64,000 nucleotides of DNA. It comes from Pseudomonas karstica (GTDB lineage: Bacteria > Pseudomonadota > Gammaproteobacteria > Pseudomonadales > Pseudomonadaceae). Where the stretch lies: assembly GCF_009707515.1 (NCBI RefSeq), contig NZ_WLYI01000007.1:93888-157887 (forward strand). The letters run 5' to 3'. Below, in pieces: positions 53,990 to 62,030 of the stretch; position 1 is the first letter of the stretch, and each line of letters opens with the position of its first letter. Position numbers and translations under genes: made by a program. The notes below the pieces were generated by a model, which was not told the origin of the DNA, did no database searches, and saw nothing but the letters and a program-made list of their open reading frames with translations.

Positions 53990-55693
53990 ATGAACGCTGT
54001 AAGCCTGGAACAAACAGAACGCATCTGGTTGGACGCTTATCTGCCTGGCGTGCCAGCGGATATCGAGGACGGGATCGAGGACTATGAGTCCTTGCGCGAG
54101 GTATTCCTGGAGCACTTGCACAAGTTTCGCGACCGCGTGGCCTACGTCAGCATCGGTACCGAGATGACCTATGCCGATTGGGAAACCCAAGGCATTGCGT
54201 TTGCCGCATGGCTGCAAGGGCAGGGCGTGCAGAAAGGCGACCGGGTAGCACTGATGATGCCCAATTGCTTGCAGTACCCGATCTGTCTGTTGGGCACGGT
54301 CCTGGCCGGCGCCGTGGTGGTTAACGTCAACCCGCTGTACACCGCCCGTGAACTCCAGCACTTGCTCAAGGACAGTGGGGCCGAGACCCTGGTGATCTTC
54401 GAGAACTTCGCCCACACCCTGGAAAAGGTTGTGGCCGCCAGTACGCTCAAGCGCGTTGTGGTGGCCGCCATTGGCGACTTGCTCGGCACCTTCAAGGGGG
54501 CGGCGATGAATTTCATCCTGCGCAGCGTGCACAAGCAGGTACCTCGTTTCAACCTTCCGGGAGCCGTGCGTTTCAACACGGTGCTCAAGCAAGGCCGGGG
54601 CCTGGATTATCTTGCGGTAACGCTGGACCGCGAGGACCTGGCCTTCCTGCAATACACTGGCGGCACCACGGGCGACGCCAAGGGCGTGATGCTCAGCCAC
54701 CGCAATATCATCGCCAACCTGTTGCAGGCCAAGGCCTGGGTGGGTGATCAACTGGACCAGGATAAACAGGAAACCAACGTCACTCTATTGCCGCTCTACC
54801 ACATCTTTTCCCTGACGGTGAATTGCTTGATGTTCATGTGCCTGGGCGGGCGCAACATCTTGATCGCCAACCCCCGGGACGTGAAGCGGGTGCAGATGAT
54901 CCTGCGCAAGGAACGCTTCAACGGCATTGCCGGGGTCAACACGCTGTTCAACGGCTTGTTGGAAAACAAGGCGTTCTGCGCACGGGACTTCTCTGACTTG
55001 CGGATGGTGATTGCCGGTGGCATGGCCACTCACACGGCCGTGGCCAAACGCTGGAAGGAAGTTACCGGGCTGCCAATCATCGAAGGCTATGGCCTCACGG
55101 AATGCTCGCCAGTAGTCAGCATCAGCCCCATCGATATCTCACGGATGCGCGACATGGAGTTCACCGGCAGCATCGGTGTGCCGTTGCCGTCGACCTGGGT
55201 GCGGTTTATCCGCGAGGACGGCGAATTGGCCCACGTCGGCGAACAGGGCGAATTGCAAGTGCGTGGCCCGCAGGTGATGCAGGGCTATTGGCAACGGCCG
55301 AAAGAGACCGCCGAGGTGCTGGATGCCGAAGGTTGGTTGTCCACCGGTGATATCGGGGTGATGAATGAGCAGGGCTATATCCGGCTGGTGGACCGCAAGA
55401 AAGACATGATCTTGGTCTCGGGTTTCAACGTGTACCCCAATGAAATCGAAGACGTGGTAGCGCTGCATCCGGGGGTGGGGGAAGTGGCGGCGATCGGGGT
55501 GGAAGATGGCATCACGGGTGAGCGCGTGAAAATCATCGTCGTGCGCAAAGACCCGAACCTCACCCAGGAGCAGATCCTCGCCCATTGCCGGGAATACCTG
55601 ACCGGGTACAAGGTGCCGCGGTATGTGGAATTTCGCAGCACAGAGTTGCCCAAGACCACGGTGGGCAAGGTGTTGCGCAGGGCGTTGCGCTAA
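53990..55693 (+). CDS. fadD: Long-chain fatty-acid-CoA ligase (AMP-binding, FadD-like)
   Basis: A 567-residue adenylate-forming acyl-CoA synthetase that activates fatty acids with ATP and CoA. Motifs are the P-loop-like YTGGTTGDAKGVMLSHRN, GYGLTECSPV, the hinge LVDRKKDMILVSGFNVYP and the catalytic lysine in TTVGKVLRR. AAGGGG lies seven to eight bases before the ATG. It is the last gene of the operon and supplies FadE with its substrate. A REPIN-type repeat starts directly after its stop. Confidence 0.93.
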   Translation: MNAVSLEQTERIWLDAYLPGVPADIEDGIEDYESLREVFLEHLHKFRDRVAYVSIGTEMTYADWETQGIAFAAWLQGQGVQKGDRVALMMPNCLQYPICLLGTVLAGAVVVNVNPLYTARELQHLLKDSGAETLVIFENFAHTLEKVVAASTLKRVVVAAIGDLLGTFKGAAMNFILRSVHKQVPRFNLPGAVRFNTVLKQGRGLDYLAVTLDREDLAFLQYTGGTTGDAKGVMLSHRNIIANLLQAKAWVGDQLDQDKQETNVTLLPLYHIFSLTVNCLMFMCLGGRNILIANPRDVKRVQMILRKERFNGIAGVNTLFNGLLENKAFCARDFSDLRMVIAGGMATHTAVAKRWKEVTGLPIIEGYGLTECSPVVSISPIDISRMRDMEFTGSIGVPLPSTWVRFIREDGELAHVGEQGELQVRGPQVMQGYWQRPKETAEVLDAEGWLSTGDIGVMNEQGYIRLVDRKKDMILVSGFNVYPNEIEDVVALHPGVGEVAAIGVEDGITGERVKIIVVRKDPNLTQEQILAHCREYLTGYKVPRYVEFRSTELPKTTVGKVLRRALR

Positions 55694-55899
55694 GGTCCGC
55701 AGGACCTTCAGCAATCTCAAGGCCCAGGCGACTGCTACGCAGCCGATCGCAGGCTGCGCCAGCGGCTACAAGTGATCGGTGATCGGCCTTTGTAGCCGCT
55801 GTCGAGGCACGAGGCTGCGATAAGGGCCGCAGGACCTTCAGCCATTTCAAAACCCAAACGACTGCTACGCAGCCGATCGCAGGCTGCGCCAGCGGCTAC
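55694..55899. repeat. REPIN-type repeat cluster, 1.7 copies
   Basis: One 5'-truncated copy (55694-55769) and one complete 108-base copy (55792-55899), bounded by GTAGCCGCTG and CAGCGGCTAC in inverted orientation. It is the same element and orientation as the array from 63532. Frames inside it are not genes. Confidence 0.8.
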
Positions 55900-55901
55900 A
55901 G

Positions 55902-57008
55902 TCATAACGTTACCCAGCGCTGCTCCAATGCCGCCAGGCGAATCGCCGTGGCCAGCCGCTCAACCTCCCACGCTGCTTCAAAGTCGGTACCGCCAGCGCC
56001 TTGACCTGCCACTGCCATGATCAACTCATGTACCTCCAGCGTCTTGAGCTCGTTGTACCCCAACTGATGCCCCGCCGCTGGGCTGAACGCCGCATAGCCG
56101 GGCAGGGCGGGGCCGGCCAGCACGCGTTGGAAACCATCCTGGCCCGCACGAAACAGGCGTAATTCATTCAAGCGCTCCTGATCGAACGCCAACGTGCCCT
56201 GGGTCCCGCTGATCTCGAAACTCAGGTGATTCTTGTAGCCATGCTTGAGCCAACTGCTGCTGACCGTACCGCGGGCACCATTGGCAAAGCGCAACAGCGC
56301 ATGCACCTGATCGTCCACGGCAATCTCCCGCTGTTCTTTGCTGCCCGTGGTGGCGGGGCGGCGCGTGTGCACGGTGTGGGTATCGGCGCAGACGCTCTGC
56401 ACCGGCCCCAGCAGAAAGCGCGCCATGGCCAGTAAATGGCTGCCCAGGTCCGCCAGGGCACCACCGGCATGCCCCACTTCACAGCGCCATGACCAAGGCG
56501 ATGTCGGGTCGGCCATGAAGTCTTCGCTGAACTCGCCCTGGAAGCTGATGATCTGCCCCAACTCGCCTCGCTCGATTATCTGCCGTGCGAGGCCGATCAT
56601 CGGGTTGTGCTGATAGTTATACCCAACCCGCGTCACCACGCCGGCGGCGCTGGCGGCACGGCGCATGGCGTCGGCCTGCTCGAGGCTGACCGCCAGGGGC
56701 TTTTCGCAGTACACCGCTTTGCCCGCCGCCAGGGCCGCCATGGCCATGGGGTAGTGCAAGTGATTGGGGGTAGTAATGGCAACGAGGTCGACCTTGGGGT
56801 CATCAATCAACTGCTGCCAGTCGCCATGGGCCTGGGCAAATCCCCACGCCGTGGCACAGCGTCGGGCGCGTTCGGTGTCGGCATCGGCCAGCGCTGAGAG
56901 CTTGAGGGTCACTGGCAGTTCAAACACCGCCCGGGCATTGTTGAACGCCAGGGCGTGGGCACGGCCCATAAAACCTGTGCCGATCAGGCCGATTCCGAGT
57001 TCGCGCAT
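55902..57008 (-). CDS. Gfo/Idh/MocA family oxidoreductase
   Basis: A 368-residue NAD(P)-dependent sugar- or inositol-type dehydrogenase. The N-terminal Rossmann loop is GLIGTGFMGRAHA, the family motif EKP is in YCEKPLAVS, and the catalytic-region histidine lies in GGALADLGSHLLAM. The C-terminal half is the alpha/beta dimer domain. AAGGA lies nine bases before the ATG. Two GGAA-N6-TTCC-type palindromes upstream suggest control by an RpiR-family repressor such as IolR, which would fit inositol-like substrates. No other inositol gene is in the window. Confidence 0.88.
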   Translation of the reverse strand: MRELGIGLIGTGFMGRAHALAFNNARAVFELPVTLKLSALADADTERARRCATAWGFAQAHGDWQQLIDDPKVDLVAITTPNHLHYPMAMAALAAGKAVYCEKPLAVSLEQADAMRRAASAAGVVTRVGYNYQHNPMIGLARQIIERGELGQIISFQGEFSEDFMADPTSPWSWRCEVGHAGGALADLGSHLLAMARFLLGPVQSVCADTHTVHTRRPATTGSKEQREIAVDDQVHALLRFANGARGTVSSSWLKHGYKNHLSFEISGTQGTLAFDQERLNELRLFRAGQDGFQRVLAGPALPGYAAFSPAAGHQLGYNELKTLEVHELIMAVAGQGAGGTDFEAAWEVERLATAIRLAALEQRWVTL

Positions 57009-57051
57009 AGACGTGGTCCTTTGGATTATTGTTGTCAGGAAGGTTATTTAT

Positions 57052-57094
57052 GGAATAAAAATTCCTTAAATTCAATATATAGAATAAATATTCA
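57052..57094. promoter_or_regulatory. Two GGAA-N6-TTCC-type boxes, putative RpiR/IolR operator
   Basis: GGAA-TAAAAA-TTCC (57052-57065) is an exact match to the motif reported for the rhizobial RpiR-family IolR. AGAA-TAAATA-TTCA (57081-57094) is a near copy 29 bases further out. Both lie just upstream of the minus-strand oxidoreductase gene in an AT-rich block. The rest of this 314-base gap shows no gene. Confidence 0.5.
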
Positions 57095-57296
57095 TTAATT
57101 ATGGCGGCGATTTACCTGTCGGAGCGATCACTCCGGCGAATGCAGCTACATTCAAGCCGCCCCTCAAGCGCCTTTAGTTAACAAAACATAACGTAGCGCC
57201 GATTGTCAGACGATTCGAAAGCCCGATAGGATGGCTGCTGCTTCTTCAGGATGCTCTAGATTGCAGGTTTCAGGGCTCCGCAAGGCAAGGCCGTCT

Positions 57297-57307
57297 AACA
57301 ATAATAA
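57297..57307 (+). promoter_or_regulatory. A-rich CA motif before YCF48-type gene
   Basis: AACAATAATAA fits AANAANAANAA. It lies directly ahead of the ribosome site of the gene starting at 57323. Confidence 0.4.
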
Positions 57308-57322
57308 AGGGGAGAAAGGTCT

Positions 57323-58360
57323 ATGAGTGAGCCTGTCATGGGTGGGAAGGCTGCGCGCAAGGTCGTATTGCTCGCCACGCTCTCGTTGCTCGTTGGTATC
57401 GCGTTGTCGACGCCTGCCCTGGCGGTGAGCGATACCGGTGCAGCCGCACTGCCAGCTATTGCATCACCCAAGGCCGCCAATAGCCTGATGATCGACGTGT
57501 CTCACGCCGGCAAGCGCCTGGTGGCGGTCGGTGATCGCGGGCACATCCTCTATTCCGATGACCAGGGCGCTTCCTGGACCCAGGCCAAAGTGCCTACCCG
57601 GCAACTGCTCACCGCAGTATTTTTTGTCGATGACAAACAAGGCTGGGCGGTGGGCCATGACGCACAGATTCTCGCCACCACCGATGCTGGCGCCACCTGG
57701 ACCGAACAATTTCAAGACCGCGCGCGCGAGGCGCCGCTGCTGGACGTCTGGTTCAAGGACGCCAGCAACGGCTTTGCCGTGGGTGCCTACGGTGCGCTGA
57801 TGGAGACGACCGACGGCGGTAAGCAATGGGACGACGTCAGCGACCGCCTGGACAACGAAGACCAATACCACCTCAACGCCATCGCCTACGTGAAGGACGC
57901 CGGCCTGTTTATCGTCGGCGAGCAAGGCAGCCTGTTCCGCTCCGGAGATGACGGGCAAACCTGGGAAAAACTCGAAGGCCCCTACGAGGGCTCGTTGTTC
58001 GGGGTGATTGGGACGGCGCAGCCCAGGACTCTGCTGGTCTACGGTTTGCGGGGCAACCTGTTCCGCTCCACGGACTTTGGCAACACGTGGGCGCCGGTAG
58101 CGTTGAATGCCGTCCGTGGCGCCCTGGAGTTCGGCCTGTCAGGGGCCACCTTGCTGGACGATGGCTCGTTGGTGGTGGTGGGGCACGGCGGCAGCGTGGT
58201 GGTGAGCCACGACGACGGCCAGACCTTCAGTGTATTCAATCGCCCGGACCGCATTTCGCTGTCGGCGGTCACGGCAGCGGGCAATGGCAACTTGATTCTG
58301 GTGGGACAGGGCGGCGTTCGCGTTGCCACGCCAACCGGCGCCAAGCCGGTAAAACAATAA
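57323..58360 (+). CDS. Exported YCF48/BNR-type beta-propeller protein
   Basis: A 345-residue protein with a signal peptide ending TPALA. It then has repeated propeller blades of the photosynthesis-stability-factor (YCF48) and BNR type: GDRGHILYSDDQGASWTQ, GHDAQILATTDAGATWTE, GAYGALMETTDGGKQWDD, GEQGSLFRSGDDGQTWEK and GLRGNLFRSTDFGNTW. In heterotrophs such proteins are typically encoded beside an RND/MMPL exporter, as here (gap of 15 bases), and probably act as its periplasmic partner. The usual DUF1302 and DUF1329 companions are absent. Confidence 0.85.
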   Translation: MSEPVMGGKAARKVVLLATLSLLVGIALSTPALAVSDTGAAALPAIASPKAANSLMIDVSHAGKRLVAVGDRGHILYSDDQGASWTQAKVPTRQLLTAVFFVDDKQGWAVGHDAQILATTDAGATWTEQFQDRAREAPLLDVWFKDASNGFAVGAYGALMETTDGGKQWDDVSDRLDNEDQYHLNAIAYVKDAGLFIVGEQGSLFRSGDDGQTWEKLEGPYEGSLFGVIGTAQPRTLLVYGLRGNLFRSTDFGNTWAPVALNAVRGALEFGLSGATLLDDGSLVVVGHGGSVVVSHDDGQTFSVFNRPDRISLSAVTAAGNGNLILVGQGGVRVATPTGAKPVKQ

Positions 58361-58375
58361 GAAGGCGGGAACACA

Positions 58376-60751
58376 ATGAGCAGTCATCACAACGACAAGG
58401 CGACGTTTCTCGAGCGCCTGATTTTCAACAACCGCCCGGCAGTGATCTTTATCTGCCTGCTGGTGAGTGTGTTCCTGTTCTGGCAGGCGACCTTGATTCG
58501 CCCATCCACCAGCTTTGAAAAAATGATCCCCCTCAAACATCCCTTCATCGAGAAGATGATGGAGCACCGTAATGACCTGGCGAACCTGGGCAACACGGTA
58601 CGGATCTCGGTGGAGGCCAAGGACGGCGACATTTTCAGCAAGGACTATATGGAGACCCTGCGTCAGATCAACGACGAGGTGTTCTACATCTCCGGGGTCG
58701 ATCGCTCGGGCCTTAAATCCTTGTGGAGCCCCAGCGTTCGCTGGACGGAGGTGACCGAAGAGGGATTTGCCGGTGGCGAAGTCATTCCGCAAAGCTACGA
58801 CGGCTCCCCGCAAAGCCTCGACCAATTGCGTAACAACGTGCTCAAGTCAGGCCAGGTTGGGCGACTGGTAGCCAATGACTTCAAGTCGAGCATCGTCGAT
58901 ATCCCGTTGCTGGAGTCTTACCCGGACCCGCAAGACCAGGGCAAGTTGCTGGCCCTGGACTACCAGAAGTTTTCCCACGAACTTGAAGACAAAATCCGCA
59001 ACAAGTTTCAGGAACAGAACCCCAACGTCCAAATCCACATTGTTGGTTTTGCCAAGAAAGTCGGCGACCTGATCGATGGCCTGAGCATGGTGGTGCTGTT
59101 CTTCGGCATCGCTTTCGTCATTACGCTGATACTGCTGTACTGGTTTACCTGGTGCATCCGCAGCACCATCGCGGTGTTGATCACCACCCTGGTGGCAGTA
59201 GTCTGGCAACTGGGCCTGATGCATGCCGCCGGTTTTGGCCTGGACCCGTATTCGATGCTGGTGCCGTTCCTGATTTTCGCCATCGGTATTTCCCACGGCG
59301 TGCAGAAGATCAACGGTATCGCCCTGCAATCCAGCGAGGCTGATAACGCCCTGACCGCCGCGCGCCGTACGTTCCGTCAATTGTTCCTGCCGGGGATGAT
59401 CGCGATTCTCGCCGATGCAGTGGGTTTTATTACCTTACTGATCATCGACATCGGGGTGATCCGTGAGCTGGCCATCGGCGCGTCCATCGGTGTCGCGGTG
59501 ATTGTATTCACCAACTTGATCCTGCTGCCGGTTGCGATTTCCTACGTCGGCATCAGCAAGCGCGCCGTTGAGCGCAGCAAAAAGGACGCGAACCGCGAGC
59601 ATGCCTTCTGGCGCCTGCTGTCGAAGTTTGCCAGTCCCAAAGTGGCGCCGGTGTCGGTGCTCCTTGCGCTGATCGCTTTCGGTGGTGGCCTCTGGTACAG
59701 CCAGAACCTGAAAATCGGCGACCTCGACCAGGGCGCGCCGGAGCTGCGCCCGGACTCGCGCTACAACAAGGACAACAACTTCATCATCAGCAACTATTCC
59801 ACCAGCTCCGACGTGTTGGTGGTGATGGTCAAGACCCGGGCTGAAGGTTGCTCGCGTTATGAGGCCATGGCGCCCATCGACCAGTTGATGTGGAAAATGC
59901 AGAACACCGAGGGCGTGCAGTCGGCGATTTCCTTGGTGACCGTGTCCAAGCAGATGATCAAGGGCATGAACGAGGGCAACCTGAAATGGGAAACCTTGTC
60001 GCGCAACCCGGACGTGCTGAACAACTCCATTGCCCGCGCTGATGGCCTGTACAACAACAATTGTTCCGTGGCGCCGGTGCTGGTGTTCCTCAACGACCAC
60101 AAGGCCGAAACCCTCGACCGCGCCGTGCATGCGGTGCAGGAGTTCGCCAGGGAGAATAACAAGGACGGCCTGGAGTTCATCCTGGCCTCCGGTAACGCCG
60201 GGATCGAGGCCGCCACCAACGAGGTGATCAAGGAGTCGGAGTTGATCATCCTGCTTTTGGTCTACCTGTGCGTGGCCACCATGTGCATGATCACCTTCCG
60301 CTCGTGGGCGGCCACCCTGTGCATTGTCCTGCCGCTGGTGCTGACCTCTGTGCTGGGTAACGCGCTGATGGCGTTCATGGGCATTGGGGTCAAGGTCGCG
60401 ACCTTGCCGGTGGTGGCGTTGGGGGTAGGGATTGGCGTCGACTACGGCATCTACATCTACAGCCGCCTGGAAAGTTTCCTGCGGGCCGGGCTGCCGTTGC
60501 AGGAGGCCTATTACCAGACGCTGAAATCCACCGGCAAGGCCGTGCTGTTCACCGGTTTGTGCCTGGCCATCGGCGTATGCACCTGGATCTTCTCGGCCAT
60601 CAAGTTCCAGGCCGACATGGGCTTGATGCTGACGTTCATGCTGCTGTGGAACATGTTCGGTGCCCTGTGGCTGCTGCCGGCGCTGGCGCGCTTCCTGATC
60701 AAGCCTGAGAAGCTGGCGGGGCAGAAGGGCAACTCGTTGTTTGCCCACTGA
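58376..60751 (+). CDS. RND/MMPL family exporter
   Basis: A 791-residue inner-membrane RND-superfamily transporter of the MMPL/hopanoid-exporter type. Helix 1 (about 22-40) is followed by a periplasmic loop of some 190 residues. Helices 2-6 (about 230-400) follow, then a second loop, then helices 8-12 (about 620-785). Hydrophobic stretches such as MVVLFFGIAFVITLILLYW and YLCVATMCMITF mark the two halves. These proteins move lipids, hopanoids or hydrophobic acids. It forms a two-gene unit with the YCF48-type gene. Proximity to alkB and fad genes suggests a lipid-like substrate, but this is inference. Confidence 0.87.
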   Translation: MSSHHNDKATFLERLIFNNRPAVIFICLLVSVFLFWQATLIRPSTSFEKMIPLKHPFIEKMMEHRNDLANLGNTVRISVEAKDGDIFSKDYMETLRQINDEVFYISGVDRSGLKSLWSPSVRWTEVTEEGFAGGEVIPQSYDGSPQSLDQLRNNVLKSGQVGRLVANDFKSSIVDIPLLESYPDPQDQGKLLALDYQKFSHELEDKIRNKFQEQNPNVQIHIVGFAKKVGDLIDGLSMVVLFFGIAFVITLILLYWFTWCIRSTIAVLITTLVAVVWQLGLMHAAGFGLDPYSMLVPFLIFAIGISHGVQKINGIALQSSEADNALTAARRTFRQLFLPGMIAILADAVGFITLLIIDIGVIRELAIGASIGVAVIVFTNLILLPVAISYVGISKRAVERSKKDANREHAFWRLLSKFASPKVAPVSVLLALIAFGGGLWYSQNLKIGDLDQGAPELRPDSRYNKDNNFIISNYSTSSDVLVVMVKTRAEGCSRYEAMAPIDQLMWKMQNTEGVQSAISLVTVSKQMIKGMNEGNLKWETLSRNPDVLNNSIARADGLYNNNCSVAPVLVFLNDHKAETLDRAVHAVQEFARENNKDGLEFILASGNAGIEAATNEVIKESELIILLLVYLCVATMCMITFRSWAATLCIVLPLVLTSVLGNALMAFMGIGVKVATLPVVALGVGIGVDYGIYIYSRLESFLRAGLPLQEAYYQTLKSTGKAVLFTGLCLAIGVCTWIFSAIKFQADMGLMLTFMLLWNMFGALWLLPALARFLIKPEKLAGQKGNSLFAH

Positions 60752-60771
60752 GCCTTGGGTTGACGATATAC

Positions 60772-60800
60772 ACGCCCGACTTTTAGCCGTCGGGCGTTTT
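60772..60800 (+). terminator. Intrinsic terminator after RND gene
   Basis: ACGCCCGAC (60772-60780) pairs with GTCGGGCGT (60789-60797) around an eight-base loop and ends in TTTT. Confidence 0.85.
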
Positions 60801-61555
60801 CATGCAGGCTTGGTGTGGGTTAGTCGGCGATGTCGGTCATGGCGCCAAAGACAGGAACTTAAGTTCGGCCAGGTTTTTACCGAGAACGCCACGGTGCACA
60901 TCGATAATCGCCTGGCGACTTGCACCAGTGCCTGATCAAACAAAAATTGCAGATTGCCGTCGGTGGGGGGCAAATGCAGGCTGAGGGCGATACGCAGTTC
61001 ATGGCCTTTATCTTTGAGCTGCATAACGCCTTGGCGCAAGACGTTCGCCATCACGGGGTCGACGTGCGCAGCGTCGGTAAAATAATAGGCGCGATTGCAC
61101 AGTTCAGCGTACAGCGCTTGTAACGTCGTGAGGCCCAGGGTTGTGGGCAGGCGCAGTGCTTCGAGGTTTTTCAGTTGTTGATTGAGGATCAGCGCGGCCT
61201 GATTGTCGAACAGTTGGCCCTGTATCTCGTAGCGCTGGCAGGTCAGTGTATCGACCGCGTACTGGCCGGTGAAACGCGTGCTCCAGTGCTGGTTGAACGC
61301 CTCGATGGGGGCAAGCGAGGTGATCGGGCCGCCAGGTTCGCACAACAAAATCACAGTGTGCGAATTGACGTTGTGCACCAGCAATACCTCGGGGCTGAGC
61401 AAGGCACTGTCCTGCCCGGCACTGCGCAAGCCGGTTTCCAGGCTGTAGGCGTAAGCCCGATCCTGGCCGTGTTGGCTCTGGCGTTGTTCATAGTCTGGCG
61501 AATTTCGCATTGACGGTCTGTGCACGGTCGCCAGGAGCGGGGTGGAGGTAGGCAT
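60800..61555 (-). CDS. Hypothetical protein, probable 3' frameshift
   Basis: An unrecognised soluble protein. As read it has 251 residues, starting MPTSTPLLATVHRPSMRNS. The ATG at 61555 has AGGA six bases upstream. Sequence such as LLSPEVLLVHNVNSHTVILLCEPGGPITSL and LRIALSLHLPPTDGNLQFLFDQALVQ looks like normal coding. After about residue 212 the frame turns to rare codons (AGG, CGA, TTA) and basic sequence. A -1 shift near 60917 restores good codons (RQAIIDVHRGVLGKNLAEL, FLSLAP) and ends at 60837. The true product is probably about 240 residues, or the gene is broken. It resembles the N-terminal part of some very large Pseudomonas proteins, but I cannot name the family. Confidence 0.55.
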   Translation of the reverse strand: MPTSTPLLATVHRPSMRNSPDYEQRQSQHGQDRAYAYSLETGLRSAGQDSALLSPEVLLVHNVNSHTVILLCEPGGPITSLAPIEAFNQHWSTRFTGQYAVDTLTCQRYEIQGQLFDNQAALILNQQLKNLEALRLPTTLGLTTLQALYAELCNRAYYFTDAAHVDPVMANVLRQGVMQLKDKGHELRIALSLHLPPTDGNLQFLFDQALVQVARRLSMCTVAFSVKTWPNLSSCLWRHDRHRRLTHTKPA

Positions 61556-61733
61556 CTGAGGTCCTGATATAAGTTGAGGAGGCATCGAGGTGATGCGCTA
61601 CTTATCGCGGATACGACGCGCAATCAGGGGGTAGCCTGATACCGCAGGCCGGGTAGACGCTTTAGCGGGTCCGGGTGGGCCAGGGCAGTAAACTGGCCTA
61701 TCATGAGGGCTTTCCTCTAGATGACTGATAGTT

Positions 61734-62030
61734 ATGACTGCTGCGACTGCAACCTTGCCCACCGTCCTTGAAACCAGCGACATGCTTGAGATCGATGGTC
61801 TGCATGCCTTCGATTTCACGTTTGACGATCAGCAGCTGTTGATCACCTGCATGGACGGGCGCGCTGAGAAACGCTGGACGTTCAGCCTGGCGCAAGTGCA
61901 GGCCGCGACCTTTGATGAGGCCTTGCAAAGCTGGACTCTCAATGGTGATTCGGGTGAGCACCGCCTGGTCTGCATGAGTGCATTCACCGGCAACAATAAC
62001 GAGGAGGATGAACAGCATGATGATGCGTAG
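61734..62030 (+). CDS. DUF5629-like small protein
   Basis: A 98-residue acidic soluble protein with LETSDMLEIDGLHAFDFTF, ITCMDGRAEKRWTFS, and FDEALQSWTLNGDSGEHRLVCM, ending in an acidic tail. The pattern is that of a small Pseudomonas family I know as DUF5629 (moderate confidence). Its 3' end overlaps the lactonase gene by 14 bases and contains that gene's ribosome site, so the two are translationally coupled. Function unknown. Confidence 0.72.
   Translation: MTAATATLPTVLETSDMLEIDGLHAFDFTFDDQQLLITCMDGRAEKRWTFSLAQVQAATFDEALQSWTLNGDSGEHRLVCMSAFTGNNNEEDEQHDDA

Noticed and set aside
55560..55850. Minus-strand frames at 55560-55850, 63367-63603 and 63781-63993 that give nearly identical proteins
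   Set aside because: They are repeated because they lie in the REPIN element; composition and absence of start signals argue against coding.
59435..60748. Minus-strand open frame of 437 codons across the RND exporter gene
   Set aside because: His/Gln/Arg-rich antisense shadow of a high-GC gene; no ribosome site.
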